From positions 1 through 14,935 of the forward strand of contig JAEYUL010000121.1 in assembly GCA_023432565.1 (NCBI GenBank): 14,935 bases of DNA, given 5' to 3'. The notes beneath the pieces were generated by a model. That model saw only the letters and a list, made by a program, of their open reading frames with translations, did no database searches and was not told the DNA's origin. Positions 1 to 11,949 of the stretch are shown piece by piece (position 1 is the stretch's first letter; every line of letters begins with the position of its first letter). The translations under genes were made by a program, and so were the position numbers. Origin of the DNA: Actinomycetes bacterium. Lineage in GTDB: Bacteria; Actinomycetota; Actinomycetes; Actinomycetales; Cellulomonadaceae.

Positions 1-1334
<1,334 letters not shown>

Positions 1335-1337
1335 GCC

Positions 1338-1775
1338 TCAGTCCCCCGTCCCCGACGAACCCGCGGCTGACGAACCCACGCCCGACGAACCCGCGCCCGA
1401 GGTGGCGGCATTGCCCGCGACCGGACCCAGCGCGCCGCCGTCGACCTTGTCCCGCTGGATGCCCGGTACCCGGCGCCCACCGCGCAGCGTCACCGCCGCG
1501 ACCACAGCCGACGCGCCCGGCTCGAACCGCCGCGACGTCCCCGACGGCAGGTCGAGCCGGAACCCGTACGCCGCGACCCGGTCGAGGTCGAGGGCCGCGT
1601 TCGCGTCGGGCAGGTGCACGTGCGAGCCCACCTGCACGGGCCGGTCGCCGGTGTTCGTCACGACGAGCGTGATCCGCTCGTGCGCCGCGCGGTCCGCGTT
1701 GAGGACCACGGGCTCGTCCTCGCGGCCGGGCGCGAGCCGGATCGCGCCCGGTCCGCTCGTCGTCGTGCCAGCCAT
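1338..1775 (-). CDS. ureB: Urease subunit beta with extended C-terminal tail
   Basis: Structural beta subunit of urease, 145 aa. Residues from about 10 to 115 match the family: the core NTGDRPVQVGSHVHLPDANAALDLDR, the RLDLPSGTSRRFEPG segment, and a preceding strand region. The ATG at 1775 follows a GAGGGGG Shine-Dalgarno sequence about 7 bases upstream and lies 12 bases beyond the ureA stop, so translation is probably coupled. UreB is usually about 100 to 115 aa. Here about 30 extra residues form a Gly/Ser/Ala tail with three copies of a five-residue repeat (GSSGV, GSSAA, GSSGT), encoded by a 15-bp tandem repeat. The tail looks flexible and is probably not needed for assembly; that is inference. 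The gene ends 3 bases before ureC. Confidence 0.96.
   Translation of the reverse strand: MAGTTTSGPGAIRLAPGREDEPVVLNADRAAHERITLVVTNTGDRPVQVGSHVHLPDANAALDLDRVAAYGFRLDLPSGTSRRFEPGASAVVAAVTLRGGRRVPGIQRDKVDGGALGPVAGNAATSGAGSSGVGSSAAGSSGTGD
1351..1395. repeat. 15-bp tandem repeat inside the 3' end of ureB
   Basis: Three consecutive 15-bp units (1351-1365, 1366-1380, 1381-1395) share the plus-strand pattern nnnGACGAACCCRCG. The first and third are identical. The period is a multiple of three, so the repeat adds whole pentapeptides (GSS plus two residues) to the UreB C-terminus. This is typical of slippage-driven tail growth and may vary in copy number between strains. Confidence 0.85.
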
Positions 1776-1787
1776 GTCCCGGCCCCC

Positions 1788-2090
1788 TCAGGCGATCGGC
1801 TCGTGGATGGTGACGAGCTTGCGCCCGTCCGGGAAGGTCGCCTCGACCTGGACGTCGGGCAGCATGTCCGCGACCCCGTCCATGACGTCGTCGCGGCCGA
1901 GGACGGCGCGGCCCTCGACCATGAGGTCCGCGACCGAGCGGCCCTCGCGGGCACGCTCCAGGACCCACGTGGTCAGCAGCGCGACGCTCTCCGGGTAGTT
2001 GAGCCGCACGCCGCGCGCGAGCCGGTCGCGTGCCACCATGCCCGCCACCGCGAGCAGCAGCTTCTCGGTGTCGCCTGGCGTCAGGTGCAC
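1788..2090 (-). CDS. ureA: Urease subunit gamma
   Basis: Smallest structural subunit of urease, 100 aa, exactly the usual length of a free-standing UreA. The whole protein matches the family: MHLTPGDTEKLLL at the start, RGVRLNYPESVALL in the middle, the VMDGVADMLPDVQVEATFPDGRKLVTIHEPI end. The start is GTG at 2090, preceded by a good AAGGAG Shine-Dalgarno sequence 5 to 6 bases upstream. It lies 79 bases after the urea carboxylase stop with no visible terminator between them, so the urease genes are probably read through from the carboxylase. The gap may also carry its own weak promoter, though none is obvious. ureB follows after 12 bases. Confidence 0.97.
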   Translation of the reverse strand: MHLTPGDTEKLLLAVAGMVARDRLARGVRLNYPESVALLTTWVLERAREGRSVADLMVEGRAVLGRDDVMDGVADMLPDVQVEATFPDGRKLVTIHEPIA

Positions 2091-2169
2091 GGGCTCTCCT
2101 TCGTCGTTCTCGGTACCGGTGGCGTCGGGGTCGGTGGCGTCGCTGCCCGGGGGATCGGTGACGGCGGCG

Positions 2170-5808
<3,639 letters not shown>

Positions 5809-5843
5809 GGTGCCCCTTCCCGTCGCTCCCGTTGCAGGTCCGG

Positions 5844-5853
5844 ACGTATACAT
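5844..5853. promoter_or_regulatory. GTATAC palindrome, candidate GntR/FCD operator upstream of urea carboxylase
   Basis: The sequence ACGTATACAT has a GTATAC core, 36 bases upstream of the carboxylase start. It stands out as AT-rich in a GC-rich window. The 14-base stretch GTATACATGCCCGT differs at two positions from the stretch upstream of urtA (11800-11813). FCD-type GntR regulators commonly bind short palindromes of this kind, and one is encoded immediately upstream. Binding is inferred. The TATAC could instead be part of a -10 element. Confidence 0.5.
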
Positions 5854-5864
5854 GCCCGTATCCC

Positions 5865-5889
5865 GAACGGTACGAAGGGGATGTTTCCG
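5865..5889 (-). promoter_or_regulatory. 25-bp block shared with the urtA upstream region (GAAACA...TACCGT)
   Basis: Read on the minus strand the block contains GAAACATCCC followed by TACCGT. It matches 19 of 25 bases with 11826-11850 upstream of urtA, in the same orientation relative to the downstream gene. It lies just upstream of the GTATAC palindrome in both places. The GAAAC part resembles one half of the actinobacterial nitrogen regulator GlnR box, but no complete box is present here. A promoter or activator site is the likely role. Confidence 0.45.
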
Positions 5890-5959
5890 CCCGGACCCGC
5901 CCGGATGAACGCCGCGTTACGCGCCCCTCAGGTGCGGGGCGTACGCAGGGAGCGGGGCG

Positions 5960-6688
5960 TCAGCCGGCCAGGGCCATGCGGGTCATGGCGCTCGTCGCGC
6001 GTTCCATGACCACCTCGAGCGACTCGCCCACGTGCTGGTGCAGCGCCGTGAGCGCCTCGGGCAGCCGGCGAGCCAGGACCAGCTCGATGATCTCGATGTG
6101 CTCGTCGATCGTCGTCGCGATGCGCGACGTCTCGACGAAGTCGTGCATGCGCACCGCGCGGATCTTCTGGTTCACGGTCACGAGAGCCTCGGTGAGCTGG
6201 GCGTTGCCCGACGACGCGGACAGCACCTGGTGGTAGCGCTCGTCGAGGAGCACGAACGACGGGTCCGGGTCGGGCGGCGCGGCGCGCAACCCGACCCAGA
6301 ACTCGAGCTCGGAACGCAGCGCGGCCTCGTCGTGCCGCACGGACGGGTTCTCGATCGCCCGCTGGATGCCGCGCAGCTCGAGCGTGATCCGCAGCTCGTA
6401 CAGGTTGCGCAGGTCCTCGAGCGACGGCACGACGACGGCGTACCCGAAGTCGGTGCGCTCGATCAGCCCGTCGGACAGGAGCCGGGACAGCGCCTCTCGC
6501 ACGGGCGTGCGGGACACGTCGAAGGTCTTGCCGAGCTTGGGCTCGGTGAGCCGTTCACGCGGGCTGATCCGCCCGTTGAGGATCTCGTCGCGCAGCCGGT
6601 GGTAGACCACCTCGCGCAGCGACCGACCGTCCGTCGGCGCGTTCGTCGCGTCGGCCACGTCAGGACGCGGACCCGTGCTCATGGACAT
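5960..6688 (-). CDS. GntR-family transcriptional regulator, FCD (FadR-like) type
   Basis: A DNA-binding repressor or activator of the FadR subfamily, about 242 aa. Counting from the second ATG at 6682, residues ~22-85 form the winged helix (LREVVYHRLRDEILNG, then DVSRTPVREALSRLLSDGLI). Residues ~92-222 form the helical FCD ligand domain, with likely metal ligands Asp147, His151 (LDERYH), His195 (DEHIEII) and His215 or His217. Two ATG codons are possible, 6688 and 6682. A GAGGG Shine-Dalgarno sequence fits 6688 best. A TAGGCT (-10-like) at 6696-6691 would instead allow a leaderless start near 6682. The longer open frame to 6748 is not supported. It sits 56 bases after urtE and 151 bases before urea carboxylase, so it most likely controls this urea locus. 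The ligand cannot be told from sequence. Confidence 0.9.
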   Translation of the reverse strand: MSMSTGPRPDVADATNAPTDGRSLREVVYHRLRDEILNGRISPRERLTEPKLGKTFDVSRTPVREALSRLLSDGLIERTDFGYAVVVPSLEDLRNLYELRITLELRGIQRAIENPSVRHDEAALRSELEFWVGLRAAPPDPDPSFVLLDERYHQVLSASSGNAQLTEALVTVNQKIRAVRMHDFVETSRIATTIDEHIEIIELVLARRLPEALTALHQHVGESLEVVMERATSAMTRMALAG

Positions 6689-6744
6689 GGAGCCTAGCCC
6701 TCGCCCTCGCGCGGCTCCCGGACCGCCGACGGACCTCCCCCTGG

Positions 6745-7440
6745 TCACAACGCCATCGCCGCACGGACGTCGCCCTCCCGCTCGAGCCCACCGGCACCCT
6801 CGCTGGTCACGCGCCCGGACTCGAGCACGTAGTAGCGCGCGGCGGCGGACAGGGCGAACCCGACGTGCTGCTCGACGAGCAGGACCGCGAGCCCGCCGGC
6901 CGACGTCAGCGCGGTGATCGCGTCCTCGATCTCCTGCACGACGTTGGGCTGGATGCCCTCGGTCGGCTCGTCCAGGATCAGCACGCGCGGTCCCGTGATG
7001 AGGGCGCGCGCGATCGCGAGCTGCTGACGCTGCCCACCCGACAGGAGGCCCGCACGCCGGCCGAGCAGCTCACGCAGCGCCGGGAACAGGTCGAGCGCCG
7101 AGTCCATGCGCGCCTTGCCCGCCGCGCCCGCGCCGTCCGCGACGAGCTGCAGGTTCTCGCGCGCGGTGAGCGTGCCGAACGACTGCTGGCCCTGCGGCAC
7201 GTACGCCAGGCCGCGCCGCACCCGCTGGTGCGGCCGCAGCCTCGTGACGTCCTCGCCGGCGAGCAGCACGGTGCCGCTGCGCACGGGCAGCAGCCCGACG
7301 GCGGCGCGCAGCAGCGTCGTCTTGCCCGCGCCGTTGTGGCCCATGACCGCGGTCACGGAGTCCTGCTCGACCTCGACGTCGACGCCGTGCACCACCGACG
7401 TGCGGCCGTACCCCACGTGCACCCCGGTCAGTCGCAGCAT
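6745..7440 (-). CDS. urtE: Urea ABC transporter ATP-binding protein UrtE
   Basis: One of two cytoplasmic ATPases that power the branched-chain-amino-acid-type urea importer; about 231 aa, the normal length. Walker A is GHNGAGKTT at residues 34-42, the ABC signature is LSGGQRQQLAIARAL, and Walker B is VLILDEPTEGIQPNVVQEI. The EPTEGIQP form is typical of UrtE rather than LivF. The ATG at 7440 shares one base with the urtD stop (TGATG), and GGAGG lies 7 bases upstream, deciding for this start; a GTG at 7443 is the alternative. The tight junction indicates translational coupling to urtD. Confidence 0.95.
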   Translation of the reverse strand: MLRLTGVHVGYGRTSVVHGVDVEVEQDSVTAVMGHNGAGKTTLLRAAVGLLPVRSGTVLLAGEDVTRLRPHQRVRRGLAYVPQGQQSFGTLTARENLQLVADGAGAAGKARMDSALDLFPALRELLGRRAGLLSGGQRQQLAIARALITGPRVLILDEPTEGIQPNVVQEIEDAITALTSAGGLAVLLVEQHVGFALSAAARYYVLESGRVTSEGAGGLEREGDVRAAMAL

Positions 7441-8306
7441 CACTCCACCTCCGTCGCGGAGCCGCGCGCACCCGCGCCACGGCCCAGGTACACCTCGACG
7501 ACCTTCGGGTCGGCCTGGACCTGCGCGACCGTCCCCTCGGACAGCACCCGCCCTTGGTGGAGCACCGTGACCGACGACGCGAACGTCCGCAGGAACTCCA
7601 TGTCGTGCTCGACGACGACGACCGTGCGCTGCTCACCGATGCGTTGCAGCAGGAGCCCGGTCTGCTCGCGCTCGGCGTGGCTCATGCCGGCCACGGGCTC
7701 GTCGAGCAGCAGCAGGCGCGCGTCCTGGACCAGGAGCATCCCGATCTCGAGCCACTGCTTCTGCCCGTGCGCGAGCACCCCCGCTGGTGAGTCCGCGTGC
7801 GCGGTCAGCCCGATGGTCTCGAGCGCCTGCGCGACCTCGTCGGGGATCGCGCGCCGCCGCCGCAGGAGGGTCGGCAGCCCGCGCCGCGAGCCCGCCGCGA
7901 TGTCGAGGTTCTGCAGCACCGACAGCTCGTCGAACACGCTCGCGGTCTGGAACGTGCGGCCCACCCCCGCGCGCACGATCCGGTGCGCGGGCTTCCCGAC
8001 GAGCTCGACCCGGCCGAACTGCACCGAGCCCGTGCACCGCGCGAGCCCGGTGATGGCGTCGACGATCGTCGTCTTGCCCGCACCGTTCGGGCCGATGAGG
8101 AACCGCAGGTCACCCTGCGTGACGGTGAGGTCCACCCCGTCGACGGCGACGAAGCCGTCGAACTCGACGCGTAGCCCGCGCACCTCGAGGTAGTCGTGCC
8201 GGAACCGTTCACCGGGTGCGGCGATCACGGCCTCGAGCGCCTGCGGGTCCAGCTGGACCGTGGCGTCCCCGTCGTCGGGCAGCGGCGTGGTGTCGTGCGT
8301 CGTCAT
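7440..8306 (-). CDS. urtD: Urea ABC transporter ATP-binding protein UrtD
   Basis: Second ATPase of the urea importer, 288 aa. It has Walker A GPNGAGKTT at residues 72-80. The signature segment is the unusual LAHGQKQWLEIGMLL in place of LSGGQ, followed by Walker B LLLLDEPVAGMSHAERE. Both variants are hallmarks of UrtD. The start is the ATG at 8306, which overlaps the urtC stop as ATGA and is preceded by GGGGAGGA 5 bases upstream. The open frame continues far upstream, through the urtC coding region, but that part is not UrtD-like. The first ~38 residues before the ABC core are a polar leader (MTTHDTTPLPDDGD...) longer than in most ABC ATPases. Confidence 0.95.
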   Translation of the reverse strand: MTTHDTTPLPDDGDATVQLDPQALEAVIAAPGERFRHDYLEVRGLRVEFDGFVAVDGVDLTVTQGDLRFLIGPNGAGKTTIVDAITGLARCTGSVQFGRVELVGKPAHRIVRAGVGRTFQTASVFDELSVLQNLDIAAGSRRGLPTLLRRRRAIPDEVAQALETIGLTAHADSPAGVLAHGQKQWLEIGMLLVQDARLLLLDEPVAGMSHAEREQTGLLLQRIGEQRTVVVVEHDMEFLRTFASSVTVLHQGRVLSEGTVAQVQADPKVVEVYLGRGAGARGSATEVE

Positions 8307-9448
8307 GCGGTCCTCCCCGCGCTCGCCGTGGCCTCGTCGTGCTCGCCGTCGCCCGTGCCGTCCGCACCAGGCTCGCCGGGAGCCGGCGGGCCCGCGGCCT
8401 GGCCGGCGGGCCGTCGCCGCAGCCGCAGCCGCCCCACGGTCGCCAGCCCGTCGGGCAGGAACGCGACGACGAGGATGAACAGCCCGCCCAGGAAGTACGT
8501 CCAGAACGACGGGAACCGCTCCGACAGGCTCGTCTCCGCCCAGGACACCGCGAGCGCGCCGACGACCGGGCCGAGCAGCGTCGCGCGTCCGCCGATCGCG
8601 ACGCCCACGAGGAACGCGATCGACGGCACGACACCCACGTCCGCGGGCGAGATGATCCCGACGACCGGTGCGAACAGCGCCCCGCCGATCGCCGCGAACA
8701 GGGCCGCGAGCGTGTAGGCGAGCACCTTGACCAGGGCGGGGTCGTACCCGAGGAACCGGACCCGGTTCTCCTGGTCGCGCACCGCGACGAGGAGCTCGCC
8801 GTACCGCGAGCGCATGATGAGCCGCACTGTCAGCACCATCACCAGCAGGGTGCCCGCGGCGATGTAGTAGAGCATCTGCTTGTTCACCGGGTCCGCCAGC
8901 GAGAAGCCGAAGAACGACCGGAACCCGTTGAGCCCGTTGGTGCCGCCTGTGACCTTCTGCTGACCGATGAGCAGGATCACGAACGCCGCCGCCAGCGCCT
9001 GCGACAGGATCGCGAAGTACGCGCCGCGCACGCGCCGCTTGAACACCGCCAGCCCGAGCAGCGCCGCCAGGCCCGCGGGCAGCAGCAGGATCGCCAGGAC
9101 CGTCACGACCGGGCTGCGCATCGGCTCCCACCACGCGGGAACGGTGCCGTCGCCGTACAGCAGCATGAAGTCCGGCACGCCGTCGGGCCCGGCGTCGGCG
9201 AGCTTGAGGTGCATCGCCATGAGGTAGCCGCCCAGTCCGAAGAACACGCCCTGGCCGAGCGTGAGCATGCCCCCACGCCCCCAGGCCAGCCCGATCCCGA
9301 CCGCGACCATCGCGAGGCAGATGAACTTCGCCAGCAGGTTGAGCCGGAAGTCCGACAGGACGTTCGGTGCGACGACGAACAGCAGGAGACCGGCCACGCC
9401 GGTCCCGACGAGCAGGCGCGCCCGCTCGTGCGACCACAGGGCGCTCAT
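8303..9448 (-). CDS. urtC: Urea ABC transporter permease UrtC
   Basis: LivM-like inner membrane permease of the urea importer, 381 aa. Multiple hydrophobic segments are visible: near the N-terminus (LLVGTGVAGLLLFVVAP, FICLAMVAVGIGLAWG), around the conserved GGMLTLGQGVFFGLGGYLMAMHL motif, and through to WTYFLGGLFILVVAFLPDG near residue 335. Family-typical segments include NGLNGFRSFFGFSL and the permease loop around VRDQENRVRFLGYDPALVKVLAYTLAA. The ATG at 9448 overlaps the urtB stop by four bases (ATGA) and has GAGGAG six bases upstream. About 40 C-terminal residues after the last helix are rich in Arg, Gly, Pro and Ala and look disordered. Urea would cross the membrane through the UrtB-UrtC pair. 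Confidence 0.95.
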   Translation of the reverse strand: MSALWSHERARLLVGTGVAGLLLFVVAPNVLSDFRLNLLAKFICLAMVAVGIGLAWGRGGMLTLGQGVFFGLGGYLMAMHLKLADAGPDGVPDFMLLYGDGTVPAWWEPMRSPVVTVLAILLLPAGLAALLGLAVFKRRVRGAYFAILSQALAAAFVILLIGQQKVTGGTNGLNGFRSFFGFSLADPVNKQMLYYIAAGTLLVMVLTVRLIMRSRYGELLVAVRDQENRVRFLGYDPALVKVLAYTLAALFAAIGGALFAPVVGIISPADVGVVPSIAFLVGVAIGGRATLLGPVVGALAVSWAETSLSERFPSFWTYFLGGLFILVVAFLPDGLATVGRLRLRRRPAGQAAGPPAPGEPGADGTGDGEHDEATASAGRTA

Positions 9449-10329
9449 GCCAGGCTCCTCGTCCGGACGGCGACCAGACCCTGCGGCCTGACCTGCAGGA
9501 ACGCGACGATGATGACGAACACGAGCACCTTGGCGATGCTCGCGGTCGACGAGTACTCGATGCCGGCCTGCAGCAGGCCGAGCCCGAACGCGGCGATCAC
9601 CGCGCCCTTGAGCTGGCCGATCCCGCCGACCACGACGACGAGGAACGCGTCGACGATGTAGGCCGTGCCGAGCGTCGGCCCGATCGACCCGAGCAGCGTG
9701 AGCGCCACCCCCGCGACGCCCGCGACGCCCGAGCCCAGGAAGAACGTGAGCCGGTCCGTCGCGCGTGTCGAGATGCCCGCGCTCTCGGCGAGGTCACGGT
9801 TGGCGACGGTCGCGCGGATCCGCCGGCCCAGCGGCGTCAGCGTGAGCACGAGCGTCATCGCGACCACGGCGAGGGCCGCGAGCGCGAGGATGAACAGCCG
9901 CGTCTTCGGCACCCCCACCCCGAGCACCTGCACCGCGCCCGACAGCCACTCCGGCGCACGCACGTCCACGTTCGGAGCACCGAACACGTCCCGCGCGAGC
10001 TGTTGCAGCACGAGCGCGACGCCGAACGTCACGAGCAGCGTGTCGAGCGGCCGGTGGTACATGCGGGAGATCAGCGTGACCTCGAGCAGCAGGCCGAGCA
10101 GACCTCCGACCAGGAACCCGATCACCAGGGAGACGAGCAACGAGACGCCCGCGTCAGCGATCGCACCTTGCACGACGTACGCCGTGTACGCGCCGGCCAT
10201 CATGAACTCGCCGTGCGCCATGTTGATGACGCCCATCTGCCCGAACGTGAGCGCCAGGCCGAGCGCTGCCAGCAGCAGCACCGACCCGAGGCTCAGCCCG
10301 GCGAACAGCTGTGAGACCAGGGCATCCAT
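9445..10329 (-). CDS. urtB: Urea ABC transporter permease UrtB
   Basis: LivH-like inner membrane permease, 294 aa. Characteristic segments are INMAHGEFMMAGAYTAYVVQ (residues ~35-54), HRPLDTLLVTFGVALVLQQLARDVFGAPNV, and LGSIGPTLGTAYIVDAFLVVVVGGIGQLKGAVIAA. Together with the UrtA-type binding protein next door, these identify a urea rather than an amino-acid system. About eight membrane-spanning stretches are visible. The start ATG at 10329 is preceded by AGGAAGGA about 10 bases upstream. It is separated from urtA by 123 bases that contain a strong stem-loop, whereas the downstream genes overlap. There is no long N-terminal periplasmic extension of the kind found in some proteobacterial UrtB proteins. 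Confidence 0.95.
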   Translation of the reverse strand: MDALVSQLFAGLSLGSVLLLAALGLALTFGQMGVINMAHGEFMMAGAYTAYVVQGAIADAGVSLLVSLVIGFLVGGLLGLLLEVTLISRMYHRPLDTLLVTFGVALVLQQLARDVFGAPNVDVRAPEWLSGAVQVLGVGVPKTRLFILALAALAVVAMTLVLTLTPLGRRIRATVANRDLAESAGISTRATDRLTFFLGSGVAGVAGVALTLLGSIGPTLGTAYIVDAFLVVVVGGIGQLKGAVIAAFGLGLLQAGIEYSSTASIAKVLVFVIIVAFLQVRPQGLVAVRTRSLA

Positions 10330-10399
10330 GCACCCGCGTCCTTCCTGCGCCCTCGTCGGACGCGGCCCGGCCGCCCCGGGGGCGGCGTACGGCGACTGG

Positions 10400-10440
10400 G
10401 GCGGTGGCCCGGCTCACGGAGAGAGGGCCGGACCACCGCC
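10400..10440 (-). terminator. Stem-loop between urtA and urtB (attenuator or mRNA-stabilising hairpin)
   Basis: Arms 10400-10415 and 10425-10440 enclose a 9-base loop. On the minus-strand transcript, 8 G/C-rich pairs, one G-U wobble and 5 more pairs make 14 continuous pairs. On the plus strand the wobble would be a C-A mismatch, so the structure fits the urt transcript. It begins 12 bases after the urtA stop. No U-run follows, so partial termination or protection of the urtA message from 3' decay is more likely than full termination. Confidence 0.65.
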
Positions 10441-10452
10441 GTCAGGGGTGGG

Positions 10453-11712
10453 TCAGGACAGACCCTCGGCCCAGTCGTAGCCCTCGAGGAACGGGTCCGG
10501 CTCGATCGGCTCGTCGGACTCCCACACGGGGTAGATCAGGCCGTCGGCGTCGATCTTGCCGATGAGCGCGGTCTTGGCGATGTGGTGGTTGTCCCCGTTG
10601 ACGGTCACGGTGCCCTCGGGCGCGTCGAACGAGACGCCGTCGGCCGCGGCCTGCACGTCCGCCACCGCGAACGACTTGGCCTTCTCGACCATGCCCTTCC
10701 ACAGGTACAGCGAGGTGTAGGCGGCCTCCATCGGGTCGGACGTCACGCGGTCGTCGCCGTACTCGGCCTTGAACGCCTGGACGAACTTCGTGTTCTCCGG
10801 GGTGTCGACCGTCTGGTAGTAGTTCCACGCGGTGAGCTGGCCGACGATGTTGTCGACGCCGATGCCACCGACCTCCTCCTCGGCGATCGACACCGAGACG
10901 ACCGGCACGGTCTCGGCGGTCAGGCCGACGTTCTTGTACTCCTTGAAGAACGCGACGTTCGAGTCGCCGTTGAGCGTGTTGAACACGGCCTGCGCGCCCG
11001 AGCCCTTGAGCTTGGTCACGATCGTCGAGAAGTCGGTGTGCCCGAGCGGGGCGTACTCCTCGCCGACGATCTCGATCCCGTTCGCGCCGGCGTACGCGAT
11101 GATCTCCTTGTTGGCCGTCCGCGGGAACACGTAGTCGGAGCCGACGAGGAAGAGCGTGGTGACGCCCTGCTCCTTGAGGTAGTCCATCGCGGGGATGATC
11201 TGCTGGTTCGTCGTCGCGCCCGTGTAGAAGATGTTGGGCGAGGCCTCCAGCCCCTCGTACTGGACGGGGTAGAACAGCAGCGACTTGTTGTCCTCGAAGA
11301 CCGGCAGCATCGCCTTGCGGGACGACGAGGTCCAGCCGCCGAAGACCGCGGCCACGCAGTCGGACTTGATGAGCTTCTCGGCCTTCTCGGCGAACACCGT
11401 GGGCTCCGACTGACCGTCCTCGCCGACGATCGTCAGCTGCTTGCCGAGCACGCCACCGGCCGCGTTGATCTCCTTGGCCGCCAGGTCGAGCGCGTCACGC
11501 ACGGTCTGCTCGGAGATCGCCATCGTGCCGGACAGCGAGTTGAGGAAGCCGATCTTCACCGAGTCGCCGTCGGTCTCGACGCACGACCCCTCGGAGCTGG
11601 GGGCGGACGCCTCGTCGTCGGTGCGGGACCCGCAGGCCGACAGGACGAGGAGGGCGGCGAGCGCCCCGCTGGACACCGCGAGCGCGCGGGTGGTGCGAGT
11701 CGATCTGGTCAC
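10453..11712 (-). CDS. urtA: Urea ABC transporter substrate-binding lipoprotein UrtA
   Basis: Extracytoplasmic urea-binding protein, 419 aa, first gene of the transporter operon. Residues 1-27 are a lipoprotein signal: charged start (MTRSTRTTR), hydrophobic stretch, then the lipobox LSAC with the acylated Cys near residue 27. The mature protein is a Peripla_BP_5-type fold. Segments strongly typical of UrtA are VKIGFLNSLSGTMAISE, FYPVQYEGLEASPNIFYTGATTNQQIIPAMDYL, LGHTDFSTIV and SDPMEAAYTSLYLW. The start is GTG at 11712, with AAAGGG 7 to 8 bases upstream. The upstream region holds a GTATAC palindrome and GAAAC repeats, so expression is probably tied to nitrogen or urea status; this is inferred. 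Selectivity for urea over short amides is inferred from the family. Confidence 0.96.
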   Translation of the reverse strand: MTRSTRTTRALAVSSGALAALLVLSACGSRTDDEASAPSSEGSCVETDGDSVKIGFLNSLSGTMAISEQTVRDALDLAAKEINAAGGVLGKQLTIVGEDGQSEPTVFAEKAEKLIKSDCVAAVFGGWTSSSRKAMLPVFEDNKSLLFYPVQYEGLEASPNIFYTGATTNQQIIPAMDYLKEQGVTTLFLVGSDYVFPRTANKEIIAYAGANGIEIVGEEYAPLGHTDFSTIVTKLKGSGAQAVFNTLNGDSNVAFFKEYKNVGLTAETVPVVSVSIAEEEVGGIGVDNIVGQLTAWNYYQTVDTPENTKFVQAFKAEYGDDRVTSDPMEAAYTSLYLWKGMVEKAKSFAVADVQAAADGVSFDAPEGTVTVNGDNHHIAKTALIGKIDADGLIYPVWESDEPIEPDPFLEGYDWAEGLS

Positions 11713-11797
11713 GAGAGGACCCTTTCGCTGGGGAGGAGCTCACGAGCGGAACCGGACGAGGGCTCAGTCACCGCGATGCACCGCGCTGTGTCCCGAG

Positions 11798-11807
11798 GTG
11801 TATACAT
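11798..11807. promoter_or_regulatory. GTATAC palindrome, candidate GntR/FCD operator upstream of urtA
   Basis: The sequence GTGTATACAT contains the perfect 8-base palindrome TGTATACA. It lies 85 bases upstream of the urtA start and about 140 bases upstream of the divergent alaA start. Its flank matches that of the site before urea carboxylase (5844-5853). It may be bound by the GntR/FCD protein of this locus, or may include the urtA -10 element. Confidence 0.5.
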
Positions 11808-11825
11808 CCCTGTGCCCATGACGCA

Positions 11826-11884
11826 GGACGGTAGGGATGGGGTGTTTCGGACACGGTCCCCCGGGCGTGAACGGGGTGTTTCGG
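11826..11884 (-). promoter_or_regulatory. Two GAAACACCCC repeats in the urtA/alaA intergenic region
   Basis: On the minus strand CCGAAACACCCC occurs twice, at 11850-11839 and 11884-11873, exactly 34 bases apart, about three helical turns. The first belongs to the 25-bp block 11826-11850 shared with the region upstream of urea carboxylase. The second continues as GAAAC, six bases, then TTCAC, which fits the alternating GlnR-type pattern (GaAAc-n6-gTnAC) with one mismatch. GlnR is a known regulator of urea and ammonium genes in actinomycetes, but binding here is inference. The spacer is the divergent promoter region of urtA and alaA. Confidence 0.45.
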
Positions 11885-11937
11885 CCTGGTCCCGATCCGG
11901 TCACGCGTGCTCGGCACCGTCACGGCCCGGACGCGCC

Positions 11938-11943
11938 TACGCT
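11938..11943 (+). promoter_or_regulatory. Candidate -10 element of a leaderless alaA promoter
   Basis: TACGCT fits the actinobacterial TAnnnT -10 pattern and ends six bases before the alaA ATG. Transcription would start at or next to the start codon. No Shine-Dalgarno sequence is visible before the ATG, which agrees with leaderless translation. No convincing -35 hexamer is seen. Confidence 0.5.
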
Positions 11944-11949
11944 GCGACC

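Noticed and set aside
2091..2169. Terminator or promoter between urea carboxylase and ureA
   Set aside because: No convincing hairpin or promoter hexamers are visible in the 79 bases, only the ureA Shine-Dalgarno sequence.
5854..5900. Complete GlnR box upstream of urea carboxylase
   Set aside because: A GAAAC half is present, but no gTnAC partner occurs at the required six-base spacing.
5809..5959. Guanidine (ykkC-type) riboswitch before the carboxylase
   Set aside because: Some relatives are guanidine carboxylases under such control, but I see no recognisable riboswitch core in these 151 bases, and the palindrome plus promoter-like block fill much of it.
8307..9437. Upstream extension of the urtD frame
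   Set aside because: It overlaps urtC in another frame and is low-complexity; the ATG at 8306 has a good Shine-Dalgarno sequence and the usual ATGA overlap.
10582..11949. Upstream 456-codon extension of the alaA frame
   Set aside because: It runs antisense through urtA, and AlaA similarity begins only at 11950.
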